From positions 1 to 64,000 of the forward strand of contig CAZTDN010000019.1 in the NCBI GenBank assembly GCA_964611895.1: DNA of 64,000 nucleotides. The letters run 5' to 3'. Made by a program: the position numbers and the translations under genes. The first letter of the stretch is position 1, and the number at the start of each line of letters is the position of its first letter. Shown here in pieces: positions 17,248-26,454 of the stretch. This DNA comes from JAIEOG01 sp964611895 (lineage in GTDB: Bacteria > Bdellovibrionota > FAC87 > UBA2466). Below the pieces are notes generated by a model. That model was not told the DNA's origin. It searched no databases and saw only the letters and a list, made by a program, of their open reading frames with translations.

Positions 17248-18867
17248 ATGGATTTCACCACGCGTCGGCAGTTCTTGGTCTATCTGGGGATGGGCACCTA
17301 TTCTTTATTGCGTTCCAGTTCTGGAATGGCTTCGGCGGCATTCCCCTTGGCGCGATCGAAGGCGAGTAATGGTCGATTTAAGCCCATTCCCTCTAGCGTA
17401 AGTGATGAATTGATTTTGGCTCCCGGGTTTCGTTTCGATCGCATTGCGTCGTACGGGGACTCCCTGGGAAGCTTCGGGCCCTTTGGGGCTGAGCATTTTG
17501 GTTATGACAACGATTTTACTGCGTACTTTCCGATCGACGCACTAAGCGGTGGAAAAAAATCCGACCATGGTTTGCTCTGGGTCAATCATGAGTTTGTTTC
17601 GCCCTTTTTCCTGCATGGGGTTGCGGGGAATGCAGCGCGATCAGTGGATCGAATTCGCCAAGAGCAGCTCGCAGTGGGAGGGTCTGTGCTCGAGGTAAAA
17701 AGGAAGAACGGGAAATGGTCTTCGGTTGTTGGGTCGAGCTTTGCGCGTCGGTTTACGGCGCTTTACCCGCGATTTCAGGTCACAGGGCCTGCCACCGGGA
17801 GATTGGGCGAGCTTTCTGGAACTCTTGCAAACTGTTCTGGGGGGCGGACATTTTGGAATACCGCGCTTTCTGGCGAAGAAAACTTTCAACTCTTCAACCC
17901 TGCTCAGTCCGATAGCCTTAACTGGGCGCAGCATTCCCAGACAAAGATCCAAGAAGAGCACTTTGGGTGGATTGTCGAAATCGATCCTTTTGGGGAGTTG
18001 CCGCCCAAAAAACACACTTCATTGGGAAGGTTCTGTCATGAAAATGCCTCCCTTCGTTTGGGTGAATCGGGGCGGCTCGCTGTTTATATGGGGGACGATT
18101 CGGCGGATCAGTATTTTTATAAATACCTAAGCCGAGAAAAGTATCTGCCTAGCGCCAGTCGAGCCGTTTCCAGTGCTCTATTGGAGAATGGTGTTTTGTA
18201 CGTCGCTGATTTTCGAAAAGGGCAGTGGGTACCATTGGATTTGCAGGCAAACCCCGCGCTCAAATCGGCGGGTTTCAAGTCTCAAGCGGAGGTTTTATTA
18301 CGAACACGCGACGCAGCCAAAGCTGTCGGCGCAACACCTTTAGATCGCCCTGAAGATTGTGAAGTGCACCCCCGCGATGGGAGTGTCTATCTTTCATTGA
18401 CCAATAATGCGGGGCATGGGGATTTCCACGGAAAAATAATCCGCCTGGTGGAAAAGGACGACAACGCGGAGTCGTTAGAGTTTCGGTACGAAATTTTTTT
18501 GGCGGGAGGACCTCAGTCAGGACTAAGCTGTCCTGATAATCTGGTTTTTGATTCCAAAGGCAATCTTTGGGTGACTTGCGATGTGCCGGGCTACGCCATC
18601 GGGAAGGGTGCCTACAGTCAAGTGGGGAACAACGGGATGTTCATGATCCCCACTTCGGGGCGTTCAATGGGGGACGCTTTCCAGTTCGCTTCGGGTCCGG
18701 TGGGGGCAGAGCTGACCGGGCCAGGGTTTAATGAAAGTCAGGACACTCTCTTTCTTTCGGTCCAGCATCCGGGGGAGGGCAGCACTGACAGAGCCCATCC
18801 TACCAGTCATTGGCCGAGGGGAAAGGATCTTCCCTTGCCTTCAGTGGTCGCGATTACGGGGTTCTAA
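17248..18867 (+). CDS. phoX: PhoX-family alkaline phosphatase
   Basis: A 539-residue PhoX (DUF839) protein, a calcium/iron-dependent phosphomonoesterase exported by the Tat pathway to scavenge phosphate. The N-terminus has a Tat motif (TTRRQFLVYLG) and a hydrophobic run ending near residue 31. Family landmarks include GLLWVNHEF, a DDSADQYFYKY segment, EDCEVHPRDG, AGHGDFHGKI and SCPDNLVFDSKGNLWVTCD. Length is in the family range. It is directly upstream of pstSCAB-phoU-phoB, consistent with phosphate-starvation expression. Confidence 0.9.
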   Translation: MDFTTRRQFLVYLGMGTYSLLRSSSGMASAAFPLARSKASNGRFKPIPSSVSDELILAPGFRFDRIASYGDSLGSFGPFGAEHFGYDNDFTAYFPIDALSGGKKSDHGLLWVNHEFVSPFFLHGVAGNAARSVDRIRQEQLAVGGSVLEVKRKNGKWSSVVGSSFARRFTALYPRFQVTGPATGRLGELSGTLANCSGGRTFWNTALSGEENFQLFNPAQSDSLNWAQHSQTKIQEEHFGWIVEIDPFGELPPKKHTSLGRFCHENASLRLGESGRLAVYMGDDSADQYFYKYLSREKYLPSASRAVSSALLENGVLYVADFRKGQWVPLDLQANPALKSAGFKSQAEVLLRTRDAAKAVGATPLDRPEDCEVHPRDGSVYLSLTNNAGHGDFHGKIIRLVEKDDNAESLEFRYEIFLAGGPQSGLSCPDNLVFDSKGNLWVTCDVPGYAIGKGAYSQVGNNGMFMIPTSGRSMGDAFQFASGPVGAELTGPGFNESQDTLFLSVQHPGEGSTDRAHPTSHWPRGKDLPLPSVVAITGF

Positions 18868-18928
18868 TCAAAATCTAACACGACAGGTAGTCCACATTGG
18901 GTTAAATCCCAGCACTCGGAGGACCGCT

Positions 18929-19924
18929 ATGCGTATTTTCTTTTGGTTGGGCTTGGTTTCTTTTCCGGCGATGGCGTCGGCGCTCATTAATGGGGCGGGG
19001 GCGAGCTTTCCTTTCCCACTTTACGCAAAATGGTTCTCGGATTACCAAAAACTCCATCCCGACGTGCAGATCAACTACCAGTCGATCGGAAGTGGCGGGG
19101 GAATTCGCCAGTTCACTCAAAAAACCGTCGATTTTGGAGCAAGTGATGCTCCCATGACAGCCGAACAGATGGCCGATGCGAAACAGCCCATCTTGCATAT
19201 TCCGACGGTATTGGGCGCGGTGGTGCTCACTTATAATCTCCCCGGTTTTACTGGTCCCCTCCATCTTTCGGGCGAAGTGATTGCTGCCGTATTTCAAGGA
19301 AGCATTACCCGATGGAACGATCCCAAAATTCGAAACACCAACCCAAAGGCAAATCTACCGGACATGCCGATTTTGGTGGTCCACCGGGCAGATGGAAGTG
19401 GAACGACCGCAATATTTACGGATTACCTCTCTAAACAAAATGGAATATGGAAGGCAGGCAGTGGCACCGCTGTGAAATGGCCCGTTGGGTTAGGTGGCAA
19501 AGGGAACGAAGGTGTTGCTGGGCTGGTGAAGCAGACTCCTGGCTCGCTCGGGTATGTGGAGCTGATCTACGCAAAAAATAATCAGCTCGAGTATGCATCT
19601 GTTCGCAACAAAGCCGGGAGTTGGGTGGTGCCGGATTTGGCTTCGGTGAGTGCCGCGGCAAGTGGTGTTGTGGTTCCTGAGGATTTTCGGGTGTCGATTA
19701 CCGATCCTGCGGGAAAGAGTGCTTATCCCATCGCTGGGTTTACTTACCTGTTGGTGTGGAAGGACCAGGCTGATGTCGACAAGGGCAAGAAGCTGGTCGA
19801 TTTTCTGGGGTGGGCTCTAAAAGACGGGCAAAAGGCAGCTGCATCGCTTCATTATGCTCCACTTCCTCAGGGATTGGTTGCGAAGATTCAAGCAAAAATT
19901 GCTACGATAGCTGTAAAAAAGTAA
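18929..19924 (+). CDS. pstS: Phosphate ABC transporter, substrate-binding protein
   Basis: Periplasmic phosphate-binding protein of 331 residues with a signal peptide (MRIFFWLGLV...AMASA, cleavage near residue 19). The phosphate-site signatures are INGAGASFPFPLY, YQSIGSGGG, DFGASDAPM and RADGSGTT. ATG 18929 is chosen because CGGAGG lies six bases upstream and the signal peptide starts there. First gene of pstSCAB-phoU; a 91-nt gap separates it from pstC. Confidence 0.97.
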   Translation: MRIFFWLGLVSFPAMASALINGAGASFPFPLYAKWFSDYQKLHPDVQINYQSIGSGGGIRQFTQKTVDFGASDAPMTAEQMADAKQPILHIPTVLGAVVLTYNLPGFTGPLHLSGEVIAAVFQGSITRWNDPKIRNTNPKANLPDMPILVVHRADGSGTTAIFTDYLSKQNGIWKAGSGTAVKWPVGLGGKGNEGVAGLVKQTPGSLGYVELIYAKNNQLEYASVRNKAGSWVVPDLASVSAAASGVVVPEDFRVSITDPAGKSAYPIAGFTYLLVWKDQADVDKGKKLVDFLGWALKDGQKAAASLHYAPLPQGLVAKIQAKIATIAVKK

Positions 19925-20015
19925 GTTATTCCAATGTCTTAATTGTGCCTAGACGGTGCCTGGGAACCCTAATGCATTCCTAACATTCCGCGGAAGGGAA
20001 TTTAGGATAAAACCA

Positions 20016-21035
20016 GTGCGCACTATGAAAGCTGGTACTCTCCAAAGCCCCGCGGCGACGCACCATAGCGGTTGGTCACTCCCACTTCCGAGTGCTCGCC
20101 GTTTTGCGGCCAATCCAGGTCGGCGGGATCGTCACTGGGGCGATCGCTTTTTTTTCTGGCTAATGACTCTTGCAGGAATGAGCGTTTTTGCTCTGCTTGT
20201 CTTGATCGGCGTTTATTTGGCAGTGACCGCCTTGCCCACCGTCGAACAATTCGGCTGGAGCTTTTTAATTCGCAATAACTGGGATCCAGTAAACGGCGAA
20301 TTCGGTGCGTTGGCTTTTGTTTATGGAACCATCGTCTCCTCTCTGGTGGGCATGGTTCTGGCGACTCCTCTCAGTGTCGGGATTGCCCTGTTTCTGAATG
20401 AGCTGGCCCCACGAGCAGTTTCTAAAACTGTGGGTTTCTTGGTCGAGATGCTCGCAGCGATTCCCAGCGTGGTCTATGGATTGTGGGGAATTTTTGTTTT
20501 AGCTCCGTGGTTACGCACCGACGTCGAGCCGTTCTTGGGAAAATACTTTGGTTTTATTCCGCTGTTTCAAGGAGCGCCTTACGGAGTGGGCATGATTACC
20601 GCCGGTATTATACTGGCGATTATGGTAGTGCCCACCATTTCGTCGCTTTGCCGCGAAGTGTTTCGGGCAATCCCGCGCTCCAGTCGGGAGGCCGCACTGG
20701 CGTTGGGGGCTACTCGGTGGGAGACAATGAGCCTTGCTGTCTTGAAATCTTCCAAAACGGGGATTTTTGGCGCTGTGATTTTGGGGCTGGGCAGGGCTTT
20801 GGGTGAGACCATGGCGGTGACGATGGTCATTGGAAACCGCAATGATATTTCTTTTTCGCTTTTTGACCCAGCCCAAACCATGGCCAGTGTCATCGCCAAT
20901 GAATATGCCGAAGCGACGACTAACCTGCATGTCGCTGCGCTCGCGCAAATTGGACTGACTCTGTTTGCTGTTACTTTTGTGATAAACGGCATTGCTCGTG
21001 TTTTCATTTGGCGAGTAAAAGGCAAGTCGCGATGA
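20016..21035 (+). CDS. pstC: Phosphate ABC transporter permease PstC
   Basis: Inner-membrane permease of 339 residues. The extended cytoplasmic N-terminus of about 45 residues is followed by six predicted TM segments. The binding-protein-dependent transport loop is SSREAALALGATRWETM, typical of PstC. I chose GTG 20016, which has AGGATAA eight bases upstream; ATG 20025 is nearly equivalent. The end overlaps pstA in an ATGA junction. Confidence 0.94.
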   Translation: MRTMKAGTLQSPAATHHSGWSLPLPSARRFAANPGRRDRHWGDRFFFWLMTLAGMSVFALLVLIGVYLAVTALPTVEQFGWSFLIRNNWDPVNGEFGALAFVYGTIVSSLVGMVLATPLSVGIALFLNELAPRAVSKTVGFLVEMLAAIPSVVYGLWGIFVLAPWLRTDVEPFLGKYFGFIPLFQGAPYGVGMITAGIILAIMVVPTISSLCREVFRAIPRSSREAALALGATRWETMSLAVLKSSKTGIFGAVILGLGRALGETMAVTMVIGNRNDISFSLFDPAQTMASVIANEYAEATTNLHVAALAQIGLTLFAVTFVINGIARVFIWRVKGKSR

Positions 21036-21907
21036 AGGCTGTCCAGCTACAAGAATACATGAATGAGAGCTATGCGAAACGTCGCTGGTTCGATCGTTTT
21101 ATGCGCTTGGTCTTGGTGGGAGCAGCTGTCGTAGCTCTGGCCCCCTTATTTAGCGTCCTCGCTTATGTAGTGAGCAAAGGGGCTGCGGGACTGAGCTGGG
21201 ATTTTTTCACGCAGCTTCCTAAACCTGTCGGCGAGGTCGGTGGCGGAATGGCCAATGCACTGGTGGGTACGTGCATTTTAGTCGGGCTGGCCGCGCTGAT
21301 TGGAATTCCCTGGGGAGTAGCAGCGGGAGTGTATCTTTCGGAGTATGGCCGCACTCGCGTTGCCGGAGTGGTGCGGTTTGGAACAGATATGTTGGCCAGC
21401 GTGCCTTCAATCGTTATTGGGCTTTTTGTGTCCGCGCTTTTGGTCATTCCCATGGGCGGTTTTTCTGCACTGGCTGGAGGGGTAGCGCTGGGGATTATTA
21501 TGATCCCTACAGTCGCTCGAAGTACTGAAGAAATGCTGCGTTTGGTGCCAACACATATTCGTGAGGCGGGCCTTGCTTTGGGGTTGCCTCGGTGGAAAGT
21601 GATTTTGCGAATTGTCTTGCGAGGGTGTGTCAGCGCGATTACCACCGGCGTCATGCTTGCGATTGCGCGGGTGGCGGGGGAAACGGCACCACTCCTTTTG
21701 ACAGTCTTGAATAACCGATTTTGGCACCAAGGCCTTTCACAACCTATCGCTTCTTTACCTGTGCAAATTTATAATTACGCGGCCTCCCCATTTGAAGAGT
21801 GGCATGCTCAGGCCTGGTCAGGAGCTTTGGTCTTGGTTTTGCTTGTTTTCGCAATGAACATCAGCGCTCGTCTTTTTTTTAAGACTGATGCAGTAGGACG
21901 CGAATGA
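21032..21907 (+). CDS. pstA: Phosphate ABC transporter permease PstA
   Basis: A 291-residue permease that pairs with PstC. It has six predicted TM segments, the conserved FFTQLPKPVGEVGGGMANA region, and the EAA loop REAGLALGLPRWK. The start ATG 21032 overlaps the pstC stop (ATGA), and its stop overlaps the pstB start, so the whole transporter is translationally coupled. Confidence 0.95.
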   Translation: MKAVQLQEYMNESYAKRRWFDRFMRLVLVGAAVVALAPLFSVLAYVVSKGAAGLSWDFFTQLPKPVGEVGGGMANALVGTCILVGLAALIGIPWGVAAGVYLSEYGRTRVAGVVRFGTDMLASVPSIVIGLFVSALLVIPMGGFSALAGGVALGIIMIPTVARSTEEMLRLVPTHIREAGLALGLPRWKVILRIVLRGCVSAITTGVMLAIARVAGETAPLLLTVLNNRFWHQGLSQPIASLPVQIYNYAASPFEEWHAQAWSGALVLVLLVFAMNISARLFFKTDAVGRE

Positions 21908-22683
21908 TGGAAGAAAAATCTACGGTCGAGCCGATTTTAAAGGTCCGTTCTCTCAATGCTTGGTTTGGAGAGAGTCATGCGTTGAAAGATATCTCTTTGG
22001 ATATTCCGCCCAACGCAGTTACCGCGGTCATTGGGCCGTCGGGTTGTGGGAAGTCGACTTTTATTCGTTGTTTGAATCGCTTGCACGAAGAGGTCCCGTC
22101 TGCCGGCGCCCAGGGTGAGGTCCTGCTGGGGGGGATGAACATCTATGGAGACGGGGTGGATCCCGTCGGTATTCGCCGCAAAATTGGGATGGTATTTCAA
22201 AAGCCCAATCCTTTTCCTTCGCTGAGTATTTTTGACAATGTCGTCGTCGGGTTGAGGTTGGCTGGAATTCGGCGGCGTACCGTATTGCGCGAGATCGTGG
22301 AAAGAAGCTTACGCCAGGCAGCGCTTTGGGATGAGGTCAAAGATAAACTCCATGCGCCTGGGACAAGTTTGTCCGGAGGACAACAGCAGCGACTTTGCAT
22401 TGCGCGCGCTCTGGCGGTGGATCCCCCGGTCTTGTTGATGGATGAGCCAACGAGTGCGTTGGATCCCATTGCGACGGCAAAAATCGAAGAATTGATCCTA
22501 GATCTCAAGAAACAGGTTACGATAGTGATCGTGACGCACAACATGCAGCAAGCGGCGCGTATATCGGATCGGACTGCATTTTTTCTGATGGGAGAGCTGG
22601 TAGAGTTTGGGGAAACCTCTACGGTATTTACTGTGCCTAAGGAAGAACGCACAGAGCGTTACATCACCGGGAAGTTTGGATGA
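21904..22683 (+). CDS. pstB: Phosphate ABC transporter ATPase PstB
   Basis: A 259-residue ATPase that powers phosphate import. Walker A GPSGCGKST (44-52), the PstB-typical FIRCLNRLHE and MVFQKPNPFP, signature LSGGQQQR (about 155), Walker B LLMDEPTSALDP and the H-loop VTHNM are all intact. It starts at ATG 21904 within the pstA stop and is followed by phoU after 16 nt. Confidence 0.97.
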   Translation: MMEEKSTVEPILKVRSLNAWFGESHALKDISLDIPPNAVTAVIGPSGCGKSTFIRCLNRLHEEVPSAGAQGEVLLGGMNIYGDGVDPVGIRRKIGMVFQKPNPFPSLSIFDNVVVGLRLAGIRRRTVLREIVERSLRQAALWDEVKDKLHAPGTSLSGGQQQRLCIARALAVDPPVLLMDEPTSALDPIATAKIEELILDLKKQVTIVIVTHNMQQAARISDRTAFFLMGELVEFGETSTVFTVPKEERTERYITGKFG

Positions 22684-22699
22684 GTGAAGGGCTGTCGGC

Positions 22700-23374
22700 A
22701 TGAACCAACGACACATTGATGCTGGGTTGAGTAGTTTAAACCAGAAACTCCTTACGATGGCGGGGTTTGTGGAACAGGCAGTTGAATGTGCAACAGATGC
22801 CTGGCGATTTCGCAATATCGCCAAAATTGCGGATGTGTATGCCATCGAGCAAAAGGTGAACAAGGCTCACCTGGATGTCGATGCGGCCTGTGTTCAGCTC
22901 CTAGCCTTGCAGCAGCCGATGGCTGCCGATCTGCGTTTCATTGTTTCGTGCATCAAGATCAACAACGACCTCGAACGTATGGTGGATTTGGCAGTAAACA
23001 TTGCTAACAACACCGAGTTTTACCTTCAGAACCCGCCTGCCATTCACATTGAAGATCTGTCCCAGATGGCGGACGAGGTAAGGGTGATGGTGCGTGAAGT
23101 CTTGGACGCTTTTGTAAAAACCGATGAACGTTTGGCGCGGCGAGTGCTCAGTCGAGACGATCGGGTCGACGCCTATAAACGGAAAATAGTTCAGGATTGC
23201 CTGGATGAAATGAAAAAAGACACCAGGGTTACCGAGCAAGGGATGAACCTGATATTTATCGCTAAAAACCTAGAACGCATCGGCGATCACGCTACGAACA
23301 TTTCCGAAGATGTTATTTTCAGTGCTTCTGGTCAGGATATTCGCCATGCCACTGATCAGAAGCCTACCAAGTAA
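22700..23374 (+). CDS. phoU: Phosphate signalling regulator PhoU
   Basis: A 224-residue PhoU made of two related three-helix bundles, with the metal-binding patterns D-KVNKAHLDVD and ERIGDHATNISEDV near the end (E/DxxxD motifs). PhoU links PstB transport activity to the PhoR kinase and keeps the Pho response off when phosphate is plentiful. It lies in the usual place after pstB, and phoB follows after 23 nt. Confidence 0.96.
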   Translation: MNQRHIDAGLSSLNQKLLTMAGFVEQAVECATDAWRFRNIAKIADVYAIEQKVNKAHLDVDAACVQLLALQQPMAADLRFIVSCIKINNDLERMVDLAVNIANNTEFYLQNPPAIHIEDLSQMADEVRVMVREVLDAFVKTDERLARRVLSRDDRVDAYKRKIVQDCLDEMKKDTRVTEQGMNLIFIAKNLERIGDHATNISEDVIFSASGQDIRHATDQKPTK

Positions 23375-23397
23375 TTCCGTGTTGAAGAGGAGTGGAG

Positions 23398-24099
23398 ATG
23401 GGCTCCCAAGTTCTCATTGTTGAAGACGAAAAAGACATCGCTGATTTGATGACCTTGCACCTAAAGCGAGAAGGGCATCAAGTAGTGTCGGTCGACAATG
23501 GCGAAGAGGCCATACGACTCTTAACCTCATCCTTGTCCCCATCCAGCTCATTTGAGCTGTTGATTTTGGATTGGATGTTGCCGGGTTTGTCGGGCCTAGA
23601 ACTGATAAAAAAGATCCGGACAGAAAAAGGGGCTACGAACGTTCCCGTGTTGATGGTCACAGCGCGTGCGCATACTTCAGACATTGTTTTAGGGTTGGAA
23701 ATGGGTGCGGATGATTACCTGACAAAACCCTTTGAGCTTCCAATATTTTTAGCTCGGGTCCGCGCGCTTCTGCGTCGGGGTAAGGCAGTAACGTCGGCCG
23801 AAGAGGTCACTACTTACTCTATGGGTGATCTGCACTTAGACCTCGCTGCGTATCAAGTCACTTGCGGCAAAAAAGAGCTCCAACTCACGCCAAGCGAGTT
23901 CAAACTTCTAGTGGCTTTGGCCAAGAGCCAAGGACGCGTACTCACCCGCGAGCGGCTGATTGACCTGGTGCAAGGAGAAGGAGTCACAGTCGTAGATCGG
24001 GCCATCGACACCCATATTTTTGGACTGAGAAAGAAATTGGGAAAGTGCGCCGACGTCGTCGAAACCATCCGGGGTGTAGGGTACCGGGTTCGAATTTGA
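23398..24099 (+). CDS. phoB: OmpR/PhoB-family response regulator
   Basis: A 233-residue response regulator with a receiver domain and a C-terminal winged helix. The receiver has the acidic pair VEDE (9-11), phosphoacceptor Asp58 in LILDWMLPG, and Lys in YLTKPF near residue 112. The DNA-binding domain reads LTPSEFKLLVAL through TIRGVGYRV, typical of PhoB. ATG 23398 is five bases after AGAGGAG; GTG 23392 overlaps that site and is less likely. Context (phoU upstream, phoR 2.3 kb downstream) supports PhoB. Confidence 0.93.
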   Translation: MGSQVLIVEDEKDIADLMTLHLKREGHQVVSVDNGEEAIRLLTSSLSPSSSFELLILDWMLPGLSGLELIKKIRTEKGATNVPVLMVTARAHTSDIVLGLEMGADDYLTKPFELPIFLARVRALLRRGKAVTSAEEVTTYSMGDLHLDLAAYQVTCGKKELQLTPSEFKLLVALAKSQGRVLTRERLIDLVQGEGVTVVDRAIDTHIFGLRKKLGKCADVVETIRGVGYRVRI

Positions 24100-24140
24100 G
24101 TGTGTTAAGATAGGGGCTCTTAACCTTTGTCAGGTTGCAG

Positions 24141-25829
24141 ATGCTCCCGGTAGATACTCTAAGAAAAGTTACCCAATGCATCGGAACCCTTTGTGGGGTG
24201 ATTTTAATTTCTACCTGTGGTTCCTCGACTCAGTGCGAGACGATTTCTGGGACTCAGTGGGTCCCTTCGGTTCCGAGCGCCAGCGCGTCAAACCACAACT
24301 CCGGCATCACTGTCACTTCTTCCACGCAAACAAGTGCTGTCCCGATTATCGGAATGGGGCAGGCCGCCCCATCGAGTGTGGAAGTCAGTTTTACCATCGA
24401 CATGACCCAAGACTTGGGGGCTCTGGGTTCGATCACTCTCGTGGCTAAGACGAAGGATTACCCCAGCTCCTTGAGCGGAGGAGCGTTTCCGATGCTCGTA
24501 TCGCTGCACGACGGGACGAACGAATACATTAATTTGGCGCGGTCGGGCTCGGGAGGAGACTGTGCTCAGAGCGGCTACTTTACCTGCAGCGGCGGCAGTT
24601 GTTCTGCCAACTCCGCTTGTACCATTAGCTACCCAAGCGCCTACGCCAGTCGAACACACTGGGAACAACATCAAGCACCGAATGTATCAGCGGAGGATTC
24701 CCCAAGTACCAATACTTTTCCCACCTGTAATTGGTCCGGCGGGACGAATGGATCGGCAACCCGGCCTTCGTGTGCGTTTAACTCGACTTTTTTTCCGGGG
24801 GCGTATTCTCCAGCGCGTTTGCGTTATGGGGTTTCCTATACGGCAAAGTATGTCTTGGTGGCGGATTCTTATTCGACCGTCACTTCCAAAACTGCATCCA
24901 TCGAGCTGACCGTCTATAAACGCCAGACACCGGCGTCCGCTGCCGCCTCGGCAGGGGCCGTCGATCTCAATATTTTTCTTGTGGGTGATACCAATGTCCA
25001 GGCTTCGCGTACGGCTATCGGGCAGAGGAACCTGAACACACTCGTAAACTCCGTCGGGGATTATTACAATCAAGCGGGCGCAGAGGTGAAACTGGGGAGT
25101 GTGAATGCGGTAGAGTGGGCTTGCGCGACCGGGGGAGAGTCTTATTCCGCGCTCAACGTGAGTAGTTTAGGGACGATGCTTAAGGACGGAAGCGCATTGG
25201 CTCCGAGTGGCACTGAAGGCAAGGCAGTGAATGTTTTTCTGGTGAGCACTATAACGGATGATACCGATTCCACCGCTTCGGGTTTTACTATCCTGGGATT
25301 CGATGGCGCAATCGGAGCTCCGCCCATTAATTCCACGGCGATCAGCGGGCTTACAGTAGCGACCTTTGATAATCTGGACAGCTTTAACCCAGCTTGTCCG
25401 AGCGAAGATTCTCTTTGTGCCGCGAACGAGCAAGACGCGGATTTCCAAGAGCTCGGTATCGTCGTAGGACATGAGATTGGGCACTTTTTTGGTTTGAACC
25501 ATTTGAGCGAATCGACCGGGGATTCGCACGACGGAATTACCGACACCCCAATCTGCCAGCTGCCGGGTGGTTACTCTTATATCTCACTCAATGTTTGCTT
25601 GAATCATGACACTTCCGTTTACCCGGAGACCGGACAGACATGTAATGCGTCTTGTTCTGGCTACAACTCCAGCACGGGGACGTTTTGTCCCACGAATGCC
25701 GCCTGTAGTTTTAATCACCTGATGTGGTGGACGACCAAGAATTTTCACGAGGCTTCGGGTGCCGGCGATGGCAATCTGATCACAGCAGATACCGGGGTGG
25801 TTCTAAATTACAGTCCTTTTGTTCAGTAA
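24141..25829 (+). CDS. Exported metzincin metalloprotease, pappalysin (M43)-like
   Basis: A 562-residue exported protein. A hydrophobic segment with cysteine (GVILISTC) near residue 30 suggests a signal peptide or weak lipobox. An N-terminal beta-rich, Cys-containing region (about 35-270) precedes the protease domain. The zinc motif HEIGHFFGLNH (444-454) has all three histidines and the catalytic Glu. DGITDTP follows, as in pappalysins, and HLMWW near residue 527 is the likely Met-turn. It should be an active zinc endopeptidase; its substrate is unknown. It lies unusually between phoB and phoR. Start is uncertain (ATG 24141 or TTG 24135). Confidence 0.83.
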   Translation: MLPVDTLRKVTQCIGTLCGVILISTCGSSTQCETISGTQWVPSVPSASASNHNSGITVTSSTQTSAVPIIGMGQAAPSSVEVSFTIDMTQDLGALGSITLVAKTKDYPSSLSGGAFPMLVSLHDGTNEYINLARSGSGGDCAQSGYFTCSGGSCSANSACTISYPSAYASRTHWEQHQAPNVSAEDSPSTNTFPTCNWSGGTNGSATRPSCAFNSTFFPGAYSPARLRYGVSYTAKYVLVADSYSTVTSKTASIELTVYKRQTPASAAASAGAVDLNIFLVGDTNVQASRTAIGQRNLNTLVNSVGDYYNQAGAEVKLGSVNAVEWACATGGESYSALNVSSLGTMLKDGSALAPSGTEGKAVNVFLVSTITDDTDSTASGFTILGFDGAIGAPPINSTAISGLTVATFDNLDSFNPACPSEDSLCAANEQDADFQELGIVVGHEIGHFFGLNHLSESTGDSHDGITDTPICQLPGGYSYISLNVCLNHDTSVYPETGQTCNASCSGYNSSTGTFCPTNAACSFNHLMWWTTKNFHEASGAGDGNLITADTGVVLNYSPFVQ

Positions 25830-25838
25830 GAGGTGTGT

Positions 25839-26411
25839 ATGTTTCACAAGATTTTGGGGGTGTTGGCTTTGTGTGGCCTGGGTGCCTATGCAGATAGTGC
25901 CCCATTGAAAGCTAGGCTGGAAGAGGCCTTGCGTCAGCGAAATGTTCCTCGATCGGCACAGTGGTGGACCGAGCAGGGGGCTGAAGTTCCCGGGCTCTTG
26001 GTACAGATTTATCAGGAGAACAAAGGAATTCGCTCCCGTATTTCTGCGATAGAAGCATTGAGGTTTTTTTCAGATGCAGACACGGCTGTGTTCTTAAAAA
26101 AAGAAGCATTGGGTGCGAGCAACTTGTCGGTGAGGCGCTTGGCATTGCGTTCGATAGCGCTTTCGCAAGGGCTGAAAGAAAAAGCTTTTTTCCAAGAGGT
26201 TTTCAAAGATCCCAATCCACAGATTCGTTGCGCTGCCGCGGAAGCATTAATCCAGCTAAAAACAGAAGAGGCGAACGCTCTGGTAACTGAATACCTCGCA
26301 AACGAAACAGTGCCCTGGATTCATACGCGTCTTGACCCTCCCAAAAGACGCGGGTTGCATCGACAAGCAGTCCGACGAGCGACTCCGCCAGGGTTAGATC
26401 CACGCATGTAA
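25839..26411 (+). CDS. Exported HEAT-repeat protein
   Basis: A 190-residue protein with a signal peptide (ILGVLALCGLGAYA) and HEAT/PBS-lyase-like helical repeats. Two units are evident: IRSRISAIEALRFFSDADTA and the later PNPQIRCAAAEALIQLKTEE. Such repeats usually mediate protein-protein contact. ATG 25839 is five bases after AAGAGG and 9 nt after the protease stop, so the two genes are probably an operon, possibly a protease and its periplasmic partner. The last 30 residues are Arg/Pro-rich and not repeat-like. Confidence 0.7.
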   Translation: MFHKILGVLALCGLGAYADSAPLKARLEEALRQRNVPRSAQWWTEQGAEVPGLLVQIYQENKGIRSRISAIEALRFFSDADTAVFLKKEALGASNLSVRRLALRSIALSQGLKEKAFFQEVFKDPNPQIRCAAAEALIQLKTEEANALVTEYLANETVPWIHTRLDPPKRRGLHRQAVRRATPPGLDPRM

Positions 26412-26454
26412 AGGGTATGACAGGCCTTTGCCCTTGGGGTAGTGTTTAGGTCCG

